Shown piece after piece: positions 26,262 to 35,669 of a DNA stretch of 64,000 bases. The notes beneath the pieces were generated by a model. The model was not told where the DNA came from. It saw only the letters and a list, made by a program, of their open reading frames with translations, and did not search any database. Within the stretch, counting starts at the first letter, position 1. Each line of letters opens with the position of its first letter. A program made the translations under genes and the position numbers. The stretch comes from Micrococcales bacterium 72-143 (GTDB lineage: Bacteria > Actinomycetota > Actinomycetes > Actinomycetales > Microbacteriaceae): NCBI GenBank assembly GCA_001898835.1, contig MKVM01000001.1, forward strand, positions 461,538 through 525,537. The letters are read 5' to 3'.

Positions 26262-27859
26262 GCGGGCACTTCCTCGGGTCGGGTCGCCGCCACGAGACGC
26301 CAGCCGAGCGAGTACCGCCACTCCTCGCGGGTCTCGGGTCGGTCGGTGCGGTCGTGAGCGCCACGCGACTCCTCGCGGATGAGCGCCGCGTGCGTCACGA
26401 TGCGTGCGAGGTCGAGCAGGTTCCGCTCCTCGAGCTCGGCGACCGTCGTGCCCTGCACCTCCCATCCGGCGAGCGTCTCGACGGCCGCGCGCAGCGCGAC
26501 GGCGTCGCGCTCAAGCCCGACTGCGGCCCACATCAGGTTCTGGATGTCACGCCTATCCGGTGATCGAGGAGCGCCCGCCACAGGCGGACGCGTCTCGAGA
26601 TCACCGGTGGCGAGCACCGTGAGGCGGTGGTCTCGGGATGCGTCGGACTCCGCCCGGAGACCCTCGGCCTCCCCCGGCGCATCCAGCGCGTCGGCGGCAC
26701 GCCACGCGAACACGAGCGACTCGAGCAGCGAGTTCGACGCGAGCCGGTTGGCACCGTGCACCCCCGTGCACGCCGCCTCGCCGACCGCGTAGAGACCCGG
26801 CAGGCTCGTGCGCCCGTCGAGGTCGGTGCGGATGCCGCCCATCCAGTAGTGAGCCGCGGGCGTCACCGGCACGGGCTCGCGCGTCCAGTCGAGGCCGTGC
26901 TCGCGCGTGACGCGGGTGATGCTCGGGAAGCGCTCCGCGAGGAACCCCGCACCTCGGGTGCGCTCCAGCTCCGTGGCGTCGAGCAGCACGGGCCGCCCCT
27001 CCTGACGGGCCATCGCCGCCGCGATCCCCCGTGCGACGATGTCGCGGGGAGCGAGCTCGCCGTCGGGGTGCACGTCGAACATGAAGCGGCGCCCCTCGGC
27101 ATCCAGCAGCACCGCGCCCTCGCCGCGCACGGCCTCCGACACGAGCGGACTGCCCGGCACCGCGAGCGCCGTCGGGTGGAACTGGTAGAACTCGACGTCG
27201 GCGAGCTCCGCCCCCGCCCGCCAGGCCGCCGCGATCCCGTCGCCCGTCGTCACCGTCGGGTTGGTGGTGTGGCGGTACAGCTGGCCGGCACCCCCCGAGG
27301 CGAGCACCACGGCATCCGCGTCCACCCGGAAGGCGAGCCCGTCGGGCCCGACCGCCTCGATGCCGACGACCCGGGCGCTCCCGGCGGCCTCGTCGAGGAG
27401 GAGGTCGCGCATGAAGGTGTGCTCGTGCACCTCGACGGCGAGCGCGCGCACCGCGCGGAGCAGGGCGACCTCGATCGCGAGCCCCGTGGCATCGCCGCCC
27501 GCGTGGATGACGCGCCGGGCGGAGTGCGCCGCCTCGTGGCCGCGCGCCAGCTCGCCGTCCGCCGCGCGGTCGAACTCGACACCCAGCGCGATGAGGTCGC
27601 GCACGCGCTGCGGGCCCTCGGTGCAGAGCACCTCGACCGCGGCGGGATCGCAGAGCCCCGCGCCCGCCACGAGCGTGTCGGCGATGTGCGACGCCGCCGA
27701 GTCGTCGGGGAACAGCGCTGCCGCGATGCCGCCCTGCGCGTACTTGGTGTTCGACTCGGCGAGCTCCGCCTTGGTCACGAGCACCACCTCGTGACGGGCG
27801 CTCGCCCGGTACGCGGTGATGAGCCCGGCGATGCCGGTGCCGACGACGACGACGCGCAT
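26258..27859 (-). CDS. nadB: L-aspartate oxidase
   Basis: A 533-residue FAD enzyme that oxidises aspartate to iminoaspartate, the substrate of NadA. The N-terminal FAD site is 'VVVVGTGIAGLITAYRA'. Family blocks include 'NTKYAQGGIAAA', 'FMFDVHPDGELAPRDIVARG' and 'GVHGANRLASNSLLESLVF'. The C-terminal helical domain typical of NadB/SdhA proteins is present. It lies one base after nadA and overlaps nadC by four bases. Confidence 0.94.
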   Translation of the reverse strand: MRVVVVGTGIAGLITAYRASARHEVVLVTKAELAESNTKYAQGGIAAALFPDDSAASHIADTLVAGAGLCDPAAVEVLCTEGPQRVRDLIALGVEFDRAADGELARGHEAAHSARRVIHAGGDATGLAIEVALLRAVRALAVEVHEHTFMRDLLLDEAAGSARVVGIEAVGPDGLAFRVDADAVVLASGGAGQLYRHTTNPTVTTGDGIAAAWRAGAELADVEFYQFHPTALAVPGSPLVSEAVRGEGAVLLDAEGRRFMFDVHPDGELAPRDIVARGIAAAMARQEGRPVLLDATELERTRGAGFLAERFPSITRVTREHGLDWTREPVPVTPAAHYWMGGIRTDLDGRTSLPGLYAVGEAACTGVHGANRLASNSLLESLVFAWRAADALDAPGEAEGLRAESDASRDHRLTVLATGDLETRPPVAGAPRSPDRRDIQNLMWAAVGLERDAVALRAAVETLAGWEVQGTTVAELEERNLLDLARIVTHAALIREESRGAHDRTDRPETREEWRYSLGWRLVAATRPEEVPA

Positions 27860-27860
27860 C

Positions 27861-29150
27861 TCAGGCCTTCGGCTTCGCGTCGAGCATGCGCTGGAGGGCG
27901 ATGCGCGCGTCCGCGGCCACCTCGTCGGGCACCTGGATGCGGTTGAGCGTCTCGCCCGCGACGAGCGCTTCGAGCACCCAGGCGAGGTAGCCGGGGTGGA
28001 TGCGGTACATCGTCGAGCAGGGGCACACGACGGGGTCGAGGCAGAAGATCTCGTGCTGCGGGTACTCGTCGGCGAGCCGGTTGACCATGTTGATCTCGGT
28101 GCCGATCGCGAACGTCGTGGGCTCGGTGGCCGCGGCGACCGCCTTGCGGATGTAGTCGGTCGACCCCGCCTCGTCGGCCGCGTCGACGACCGGCATCGGG
28201 CACTCCGGGTGCACGATCACGCGCACGCCCGGGAACTCGGTGCGGGCCTGCTCGATCTGCTCCACGGTGAACCGCTTGTGCACCGAGCAGAAGCCGTGCC
28301 ACAGGATGACCCGCGCGTCGAGCAGCTCGTCGCCGGAGTTGCCGCCGAGCGGCTTCCGGGGGTTCCACATCGGCATCGCCTCGAGCGGCACCCCCATCCG
28401 CTTCGCGGTGTTGCGTCCGAGGTGCTGGTCGGGGAAGAACAGCACGCGCTGCCCCCGCTCGAACGCCCACTCGAGCACCGTCTCGGCGTTCGAGCTCGTG
28501 CACACGATGCCGCCGTGGCGGCCGCAGAACCCCTTGAGCGCGGCTGAGGAGTTCATATAGGTGACGGGGATCACCGGCACCCGGCCATCGGCATCCGGCT
28601 CGGTGCCGTAGAGGGCCTCGAGCTGCGCCCAGCACTCCTCGACCGAGTCGATGTCGGCCATGTCGGCCATCGAGCACCCGGCCGCGAGGTTCGGCAGGAT
28701 CACCGCCTGCTCGGGCTTCGCGAGGATGTCGGCGGTCTCGGCCATGAAGTGCACGCCGCAGAACACGATCGCCTCCGCGTTGGGCACGGTCTGGGCGGCG
28801 TTCGCGAGCTGGAAGGAGTCGCCGAGGAAGTCGGCGTGCTGCACGATCTCGTCGCGCTGGTAGAAGTGGCCGAGGATCACCACGCGGTCGCCGAGCGTCT
28901 CCTTCGCGGCGCGGATGCGGGCGTGCAGCTCCTCGGCGGAGGCCCGCTGGTACTCGACGGGCAGCGCCCCCTGCCGGGGCGAGCCCACCGGGATCACGTC
29001 GCCCATCGACGACCCCGGCCCGTACTGCAGCACGCCGTCGAGCTCCCACGGCGCCGTCGCGAGGGCGGGGCTGCAGGCGTCGGCGGCCCGGCCCCGCGCA
29101 TCCCGGCCCGTGGTGCGGATCAGCTGGATGGTCGTGTCGACGGATACCAC
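27861..29150 (-). CDS. nadA: Quinolinate synthase
   Basis: A 429-residue quinolinate synthase, condensing iminoaspartate with dihydroxyacetone phosphate. Cluster-binding cysteines fit the family: one in 'ALKGFCGRHGGIVCTSSNAE', others in 'VHPECPMPV' and 'DPVVCPCSTMYRIHPGYLAW'. The 'VILGHFYQRDEI' and 'CGVHFMAETADI' blocks are diagnostic. An N-terminal extension of about 60 residues is typical of actinobacterial NadA. The GTG start at 29150 lies 25 bp after nrtR, with a purine-rich but weak ribosome site. Confidence 0.94.
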   Translation of the reverse strand: MVSVDTTIQLIRTTGRDARGRAADACSPALATAPWELDGVLQYGPGSSMGDVIPVGSPRQGALPVEYQRASAEELHARIRAAKETLGDRVVILGHFYQRDEIVQHADFLGDSFQLANAAQTVPNAEAIVFCGVHFMAETADILAKPEQAVILPNLAAGCSMADMADIDSVEECWAQLEALYGTEPDADGRVPVIPVTYMNSSAALKGFCGRHGGIVCTSSNAETVLEWAFERGQRVLFFPDQHLGRNTAKRMGVPLEAMPMWNPRKPLGGNSGDELLDARVILWHGFCSVHKRFTVEQIEQARTEFPGVRVIVHPECPMPVVDAADEAGSTDYIRKAVAAATEPTTFAIGTEINMVNRLADEYPQHEIFCLDPVVCPCSTMYRIHPGYLAWVLEALVAGETLNRIQVPDEVAADARIALQRMLDAKPKA

Positions 29151-29175
29151 GATGGTTCTTCTCTCTCGGGGTCGG

Positions 29176-29859
29176 TCAGCGGACGCCGGCCGAGGTCAGG
29201 GGCCCGTTGTCGACGAGCTCGACGGATGCGTCGTAGCGGTACAGACGCGGGGGGCGGTGGCGGCCGCCCGTGACGTGCTCGCCCGTCGGCACGACGGCGC
29301 GGCTCGCCTCGATCTGGCGGCGGAAGTTGGCGGGGTCGAGCTCGCGCTGCAGCACGATCTCGTGCACCTGGCGGAGCTCGGCGAGGGTGAAGGTCGGGCC
29401 GAGGAAGGCGTGCGCGATCGCTGCGTACTCGAGCTTGGTGCGCAGGCGCCAGAGCGCGTAGTCGACGATGAGGTTGTGGTCGAAGGCGAGCCGCGGGAGC
29501 TCGTCGGCCGCGAACCAGGCGACGTTCTCGTCGGTGACGAGCTCGGCCTCCTCGCCGCGCACGAGCGCCCAGTAGACGACGGAGACGACGCGGCCGGAGG
29601 GCGAGCGCTCGGGGTCGCCGAAGCAGTAGAGCTGCTCGAGGTAGGCGGCGCTGAGGCCCGTCGTCTCGGCGAGCTTGCGGGCGGCGGTCTCGGCGAGGCT
29701 CTCGCGGGCGTCGGCCGAGCCGCCGGGGAGCGCCCAGTGGCCTTCCTGCGGCGCACGCGTGCGGCGCACGAGCGGGATGGACAGCACGAGGCGGCCGTCG
29801 GCGTCCGGGCGCAGGGCGAAGATGACGGTCGAGACCGCGAGATCGATGCCTGTGCTCAT
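29176..29859 (-). CDS. nrtR: NrtR/NdnR: Nudix-related repressor of NAD synthesis
   Basis: A 227-residue protein with an N-terminal Nudix domain and a C-terminal winged-helix region ('LAELRQVHEIVLQRELDPAN'), the NrtR architecture. The Nudix box (about residues 46-68) keeps the G-x5-E spacing but reads RKLAETTGL instead of RExxEExGx. Loss of metal-binding Glu residues fits a sensor rather than a hydrolase. I chose the ATG at 29859 because AGGAG is five bases before it. It is the first gene of the nadABC-nadS operon and has operator-like palindromes in its own promoter, so autorepression is likely. Confidence 0.88.
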   Translation of the reverse strand: MSTGIDLAVSTVIFALRPDADGRLVLSIPLVRRTRAPQEGHWALPGGSADARESLAETAARKLAETTGLSAAYLEQLYCFGDPERSPSGRVVSVVYWALVRGEEAELVTDENVAWFAADELPRLAFDHNLIVDYALWRLRTKLEYAAIAHAFLGPTFTLAELRQVHEIVLQRELDPANFRRQIEASRAVVPTGEHVTGGRHRPPRLYRYDASVELVDNGPLTSAGVR

Positions 29860-29873
29860 GGGGACTCCTGTAA

Positions 29874-29888
29874 AGGTCATTCTGACCT
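29874..29888. promoter_or_regulatory. NrtR-type operator, perfect palindrome
   Basis: AGGTCA-TTC-TGACCT is a perfect 6-bp inverted repeat with a 3-bp spacer. It lies between the predicted transcription start and the ATG of nrtR. Confidence 0.65.
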
Positions 29889-29895
29889 GAACGTC

Positions 29896-29926
29896 ATCAT
29901 AGCACTTCGGGTCATACAGACCTCAA
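29896..29926 (-). promoter_or_regulatory. Promoter of the nrtR-nadABC-nadS operon
   Basis: TTGAGG (29926-29921), a 19-bp spacer and TATGAT (29901-29896) point to a start near 29889. The downstream palindrome then begins at the transcription start and the upstream one covers the -35 region, a layout suited to repression. Confidence 0.55.
29909..29923. promoter_or_regulatory. Second NrtR-type operator, one mismatch
   Basis: GGGTCA-TAC-AGACCT repeats the downstream operator with imperfect symmetry. Centre-to-centre distance is 35 bp, and it overlaps the -35 box. Confidence 0.55.
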
Positions 29927-29946
29927 GTCGTCGCGCGAGGTCGGGC

Positions 29947-30768
29947 TCAGCGGGTGAGGAGCCCCGCGTCGAGCGCGTACTGGGCGCCCGTCACGTAGCG
30001 CGCGCGATCGCTCACCAGATAGCGCACCAGTTCGGCGACATCCGAGGTCTCGATCCACGGCACACCGGGAAGCAGATTGCCGGCGCTGCGCTCCGCGATC
30101 TCCCGCGGAGTCGCCCCCTCCATCGCCGCCAGACCGTCGTTCATGGGCGTGTCGACGCCCGTCGGATGGATCGACACCACCCGCACGCCGAACGGCGCGA
30201 GCTCGATGGCCCACGCCTTCGTGAGCCCCGTGAGGCCGTGCTTCGACGCGACGTAGTGCGACAGCCGATCGCCGCCCCGCAGACCCATGACGCTCGAGTT
30301 GTTGACGATGACGCCGTGCGCCGAGCGCTTGAGGTGAGGCACCGCGGCCCGCGCCACGACGAACGGGCCTGTCAGATTGATGCCGATCATGGCGTCCCAT
30401 TCCGCGTCGGTCATCGACTCGAGCGCGGCGTACGCGACGATGCCCGCGTTGTTCACCAGGATGTCGATGCCGCCGAAGGCCTCGACCCCGGCGTCCACCG
30501 CCCGCTGCACGGCCACGGCGTCCCGCACGTCCGCGAGCGCCGGGATCGCGCGCTCCCCCGCCTCCAGGATCTCCGCGACGAGGGTCTCGAGCTCGGCGGT
30601 CGTTCCCTGCGGGTAGGCGGGATACCTCAGCTCCGCGCCGACGTCGAGTGCCACGACGGCGGCGCCGTCGGCGGCGAGCGCCGCCGCGATGGCACGCCCC
30701 TGACCGTGCGCCGCGCCCGTGACGAGCGCCGTGCGGCCCGCGAGCGGACGCTCACTCGACCCGGTCAT
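29947..30768 (-). CDS. SDR oxidoreductase of the mycofactocin-coupled type
   Basis: A 273-residue short-chain dehydrogenase with 'TGAAHGQGRAIAAALAADGA' (cofactor loop), 'NNAG', Ser in 'NNSSVMGLRG' and YxxxK as 'YVASK'. The 'GQGR' loop, the insertion after 'ALDVG' of about 20 residues, and the 'VVSIHPTGVDTPM' block are features of the mycofactocin-coupled SDR subfamily (for example carveol dehydrogenase). In that subfamily NAD stays bound and mycofactocin takes the electrons. No mycofactocin synthesis gene is in the window. It overlaps the AhpD-like gene by 17 bases. Confidence 0.75.
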   Translation of the reverse strand: MTGSSERPLAGRTALVTGAAHGQGRAIAAALAADGAAVVALDVGAELRYPAYPQGTTAELETLVAEILEAGERAIPALADVRDAVAVQRAVDAGVEAFGGIDILVNNAGIVAYAALESMTDAEWDAMIGINLTGPFVVARAAVPHLKRSAHGVIVNNSSVMGLRGGDRLSHYVASKHGLTGLTKAWAIELAPFGVRVVSIHPTGVDTPMNDGLAAMEGATPREIAERSAGNLLPGVPWIETSDVAELVRYLVSDRARYVTGAQYALDAGLLTR

Positions 30769-31297
30769 CCCCCGGCTTCCGGAAGTCGTACAGCACCTCG
30801 TCGAGCGGCACGCGCCCGACGGTGTTGAACAGGTTGGTCGCCACCATCAATCCCGCGAACGCGACCAGGACCAGGCGCAGCTTCGGCGAGAACGCCTGCT
30901 CGAGCCGTCGCCGGAACTCGGCGGGGATGCCGTTCGGATCGGTTGCGATCATCCGCCCCCACTCGAGCAGCAGCTGCTCGGTCTCGGTGACCTGCGGGTT
31001 GTCGGGGTCGTCACCCGACTCGATGAGGATGCGGCGGAAGAACACCGAGCACACCAGGCAGTCGTTGGCGTCCGAGATCGCGTAGGAGAACAGCGACACG
31101 GCGCGCTCCCCGATGTACGGCTCCAGCTCGTCCTTGAGCGTGTACCACTCCATGTACGCGTCGAAGCTCGGCACGTGGCCGAGCAGGGTGCGCTTCATGT
31201 TGGTGATGCGGCCGCCGTGCAGCTCGACCTGGCGCTCCGCGGCCGCGAGCGCGTCGGGCGACAGCTCCGCATCCTCGGACATCGGCAGGAACGTCAT
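30752..31297 (-). CDS. AhpD-like/carboxymuconolactone decarboxylase-family protein
   Basis: A 181-residue mostly helical protein. A CxxC motif in 'ISDANDCLVCSVFFRR' matches the AhpD-type redox site, but the usual His four residues after the second Cys is replaced by Arg in a VFFRR context, so classic AhpD chemistry is doubtful. The ATG at 31297 is preceded by TAGGCT with a six-base spacer and no ribosome site, so it is probably leaderless. It is transcribed with the SDR gene, which suggests a joint redox pathway of unknown substrate. Confidence 0.65.
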   Translation of the reverse strand: MTFLPMSEDAELSPDALAAAERQVELHGGRITNMKRTLLGHVPSFDAYMEWYTLKDELEPYIGERAVSLFSYAISDANDCLVCSVFFRRILIESGDDPDNPQVTETEQLLLEWGRMIATDPNGIPAEFRRRLEQAFSPKLRLVLVAFAGLMVATNLFNTVGRVPLDEVLYDFRKPGDDRVE

Positions 31298-31303
31298 GCG
31301 CCC

Positions 31304-31309
31304 AGCCTA
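31304..31309 (-). promoter_or_regulatory. -10 box, leaderless promoter of the AhpD-like/SDR operon
   Basis: TAGGCT on the minus strand ends six bases before the ATG at 31297. Confidence 0.45.
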
Positions 31310-31331
31310 GGACGCCGCGAACCCCGTGACG

Positions 31332-31889
31332 CTAGGCCGCGACGCGCGAGGACACGACCCGGATGGGGTCGACCTCGTCGAACACGCCCCGGCGGATCGC
31401 CTGGAAGACCTCGACGGCCGCCTCGGCGAGCTTGCCGTGCCCCGTGAGCACCGCGCGGCGCACCCGGAGGTCGTCGTGGATGGCGAGGTCGCCCTCGTCG
31501 TCCACGATGCGGGCGCCGAGCGAGCGGGCCCACGCGGCTGTCATGTCCGCCACGAGGGGCTCCGCGGAGACCACGCGCACGCCGTCGCCGCGGCTGAACG
31601 GCCGCGTGCGCACGAGGGCGCGGGCCACGAGGCCGGGGCCGAGGTAGGAGACGACCTGCTCGTCGGTGATCCAGCGCGGCACGCCGAGCACGTCGCGCTG
31701 CGGGCGCAGCACGAGCTCGCCGAGCTGCTCGCCCGTGTCGCGCCAGGCGACACGGTCGCGCGGGGCGAAGCCGTTCGTGTCGGGGCCGGCGGCATCCACG
31801 ATGCCGACGACGAAGCCCCGGCCCCGGAGGGTCGGGCGCAGGCGGAGGACGCCCGTGGTCGGGCGCGGGACGGCGAGACGGGTAGTCAT
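31332..31889 (-). CDS. Short MDR/quinone-oxidoreductase-like protein lacking the cofactor domain
   Basis: A 185-residue protein that resembles a reduced medium-chain dehydrogenase. The N-terminal part has the GroES-like pattern ('GFVVGIVDAAG', 'PRDRVAW') and a 'WITDEQVVSYLGPGLVARALV' segment like the QOR 'ISDEQAAALxxxGLTA' helix. The Rossmann GxGxxG core is then mostly missing, and a short C-terminal 'EVFQAIRRGVFDE' helix follows, as at the end of MDR enzymes. At about half the family length it may be a structural or regulatory relic. It is probably transcribed alone. Confidence 0.5.
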   Translation of the reverse strand: MTTRLAVPRPTTGVLRLRPTLRGRGFVVGIVDAAGPDTNGFAPRDRVAWRDTGEQLGELVLRPQRDVLGVPRWITDEQVVSYLGPGLVARALVRTRPFSRGDGVRVVSAEPLVADMTAAWARSLGARIVDDEGDLAIHDDLRVRRAVLTGHGKLAEAAVEVFQAIRRGVFDEVDPIRVVSSRVAA

Positions 31890-31958
31890 ATCGAGAGCTA
31901 CAACATCCCCTCCGGCCGGATCATTCCCGAACCCCAGCTGTGAGAAGGCTCGGAGCTC

Positions 31959-33320
<1,362 letters not shown>

Positions 33321-33326
33321 CCCCCG

Positions 33327-33332
33327 AGCGTA
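33327..33332 (-). promoter_or_regulatory. -10 box of the glcD-like gene, leaderless type
   Basis: TACGCT on the minus strand ends six bases before the GTG at 33320. On the other strand GAGGGT (33381-33386) has the same spacing to the GTG at 33393 of the Ada/AlkA gene. Confidence 0.45.
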
Positions 33333-33392
33333 TCGGGAGGTCGCGTCCGAAAACCGCGAGTCGATGTCGGGCGCGCGTGCGAGGGTTGGCCC

Positions 33393-34862
33393 GTGAACGA
33401 CCAGGCGACCTTCGAGATGCGCTACCGCGCCCTCGCCTCCCGCGACGCGCGCTTCGACGGCCAGTTCATCGCCGGCGTGCACTCCACCGGCATCTACTGC
33501 CGCCCGAGCTGCCCCGCCATCACCCCCAAGCCCGGCAACGTCACCTTCTACCGCACCGCGGCCGCAGCGCACGAGGCCGGCCTGCGCGCGTGCAAGCGCT
33601 GCCAGCCGGATGCTGTGCCGGGCTCCCCCGACTGGAACCTCCGCGACGACCTCGCGGCCCGCGCCATGCGGCTCGTCGAGGACGGGGTCGTGGAGCGCGA
33701 GGGGGTCGACGGCCTCGCGCGGCGCCTCGGCTACTCCAGCCGCCACCTCACCCGGGTGCTGACCGCCGAGCTCGGCGCCGGCCCCCTCTCACTCGCCCGC
33801 GCGCACCGCGCCCAGACGGCGCGCACACTGCTCGCCTCCACGGAGCTGCCCGTCGCCGACGTCGCCTTCGCCGCGGGGTTCGGCAGCCTGCGGCAGTTCA
33901 ACGACACGATCGCGGCGGTCTATCGCGCCACCCCGACCGAGCTCCGCGCACTCAGTCGGCGTGGCCGCGGCCGGCCACCGGCCGCACCGCACGCGGCATC
34001 CGGAACGCTCACCCTCCATCTCGCCGCCCGCGCGCCCCTCGACCGAGCCGGCCTGTTCCGCTTCTTCGCCGATCACGCCGTCCCCGGGCTCGAACACGGC
34101 GACGAGACCTCCTTCGCGCGCCCGATCTCGCTCCCGGGCGGCCCAGCCGCGGTCGAGGTGCGCGCGGGCGCCACCGTCGACACGCTGCTGGCGACCGTGC
34201 GACTCGCCCGACTCGCGGACGTGGGGGTCGCCGTGGCCCGGATCCGCCGCGCCTTCGACCTCGACGCGGACGCCGTCGCGATCGACGCCGCCCTCGCATC
34301 CGACCCGGTGCTCGCGCCGCTCGTGGCCGCGACCCCGGGCATCCGCATCGCCGGCTCCTTCGACCCCGTCGAGGCACTGTTCCGCACGCTCGTGGGTCAA
34401 CAGGTGTCGGTCGCCTCCGCGCGCACCGCGCTCGGGCGGCTCGTCGCCGAGCTCGGCGACGGCGCGTTCCCCGACGCGCAGACGATCGCCGCGCGGGGTC
34501 GCGACGTGCTGCGCGGCCCGAGCAGCCGGATCGACGCGATCGTCGGCGTCGCCGAGGCGCTCGTGGACGGCCGCCTCCAGCTCGACATCGGGATGCCGCT
34601 CGCCGAGTTCCGCGCGGCCCTCCTCGCCCAGCGCGGCATCGGGCCGTGGACAGCCGACTACCTCGCGATGAGGGCCCTCGGCGCGCCCGACGTGCTGCCG
34701 GTCGACGACCTCGTGATCCGGCAGAGCGCCGCGGCCCTCGGGCTCCCGGGCGACCGCACGGGGCTCGACCGGCATGCCGCCCGCTGGTCCCCCTGGCGCA
34801 GCTACGCGGCGTTGCACCTGTGGCGTGCGCGCCCGCCGCGAGCGAGGTCAGCACGGGCGTAG
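33393..34862 (+). CDS. alkA: Ada-type regulator fused to 3-methyladenine DNA glycosylase II (AlkA)
   Basis: A 489-residue fusion. Residues 1-75 are the Ada methyl-phosphotriester domain with zinc ligands Cys36, Cys40, Cys67 and Cys70; Cys36 would be the methyl acceptor. Residues about 85-190 form an AraC DNA-binding domain. From about 205 to the end is AlkA, with the helix-hairpin-helix and catalytic Asp in 'LAQRGIGPWTADYLAM' and 'VLPVDDL'. It senses and repairs alkylated bases and probably activates its own gene. The GTG start has no ribosome site and a GAGGGT -10-like box six bases upstream. Confidence 0.9.
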   Translation: MNDQATFEMRYRALASRDARFDGQFIAGVHSTGIYCRPSCPAITPKPGNVTFYRTAAAAHEAGLRACKRCQPDAVPGSPDWNLRDDLAARAMRLVEDGVVEREGVDGLARRLGYSSRHLTRVLTAELGAGPLSLARAHRAQTARTLLASTELPVADVAFAAGFGSLRQFNDTIAAVYRATPTELRALSRRGRGRPPAAPHAASGTLTLHLAARAPLDRAGLFRFFADHAVPGLEHGDETSFARPISLPGGPAAVEVRAGATVDTLLATVRLARLADVGVAVARIRRAFDLDADAVAIDAALASDPVLAPLVAATPGIRIAGSFDPVEALFRTLVGQQVSVASARTALGRLVAELGDGAFPDAQTIAARGRDVLRGPSSRIDAIVGVAEALVDGRLQLDIGMPLAEFRAALLAQRGIGPWTADYLAMRALGAPDVLPVDDLVIRQSAAALGLPGDRTGLDRHAARWSPWRSYAALHLWRARPPRARSARA

Positions 34863-34865
34863 CCT
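34860..34865 (+). promoter_or_regulatory. -10 box inside the end of alkA, leaderless type
   Basis: TAGCCT ends six bases before the GTG at 34872 and overlaps the alkA stop codon, so the glycosyltransferase gene may have its own start as well as read-through. Confidence 0.45.
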
Positions 34866-34871
34866 GAACCC

Positions 34872-35639
34872 GTGACGACGATCTCGGTGGTCATCCCGGC
34901 GCGCAACGACGCCGAGATGCTCGCCGCGTGCCTCGAGGCTCTCGGCCGGCAGACGCGACGTCCAGACGAGATCGTCGTGGTCGACAACGGCAGCTGGGAC
35001 ACCACCGCGCTGGTCGCCCGCGCGGGCGGAGCGCGCGTCGTCGAGGAGACCGTCCCCGGCATCCCGCAGGCGGCCTCCGCAGGCTACGACGCAGCGGTGG
35101 GCGAACTCATCGCCCGCCTCGACGCCGACAGCGTGCCGCCGCCGGAGTGGATCGCGTACGCGATCGAACGCTTCGAACACGAGCCCACCCTGTCGGTGCT
35201 CACGGGCATCGGCGACTTCTACGGCTCGACCCCGCTCGTGCACACCCTCGGGCGCGTGCTGTACCTCGGCGGCATGCTCGCATCGATGACGCCCTACCTC
35301 GGCCACCCGCCGATCTTCGGCTCCAACTTCGTGATGCGCCACGAGGTGTGGCGCGAGCTGGGGCCCGAGGTGCACCGCACGCAGCGCGAGATCCACGACG
35401 ACCTCGACCTGAGCCTCCACATCAAGCCCTGGATGCAGGTCGTCTACGACCCCCGCTTCCGAGTGGCGATCTCGGCGCGGCCCTTCGAGACCTTCTCCGG
35501 CCTGCGCCGCCGCGTGAGCTGGGTCGTCCCCACCCTGCGCAACCACTGGCCGGACGACGCCCCCTGGGCGCGGCGGCGCGCGCGGCGACGCTGGCGGGCG
35601 TCCGAGCGGCCTCCCCGGCGCATGCGCCCCGCGGCCTGA
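34872..35639 (+). CDS. Family 2 glycosyltransferase
   Basis: A 255-residue GT-A enzyme starting 'ISVVIPARNDAEMLAACL' with the metal motif in 'IARLDADSVPPPEW' and an acceptor-side 'DDLDLSLHI'. A basic tail (about residues 235-250) may bind membrane lipids. It lies nine bases after alkA but is not functionally related to it in an obvious way. It may modify a cell-envelope glycan or carotenoid; the substrate is unknown. Confidence 0.75.
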   Translation: MTTISVVIPARNDAEMLAACLEALGRQTRRPDEIVVVDNGSWDTTALVARAGGARVVEETVPGIPQAASAGYDAAVGELIARLDADSVPPPEWIAYAIERFEHEPTLSVLTGIGDFYGSTPLVHTLGRVLYLGGMLASMTPYLGHPPIFGSNFVMRHEVWRELGPEVHRTQREIHDDLDLSLHIKPWMQVVYDPRFRVAISARPFETFSGLRRRVSWVVPTLRNHWPDDAPWARRRARRRWRASERPPRRMRPAA

Positions 35640-35669
35640 GAGGTTCCGCCGCGAGGCGACGCCTCCGCG

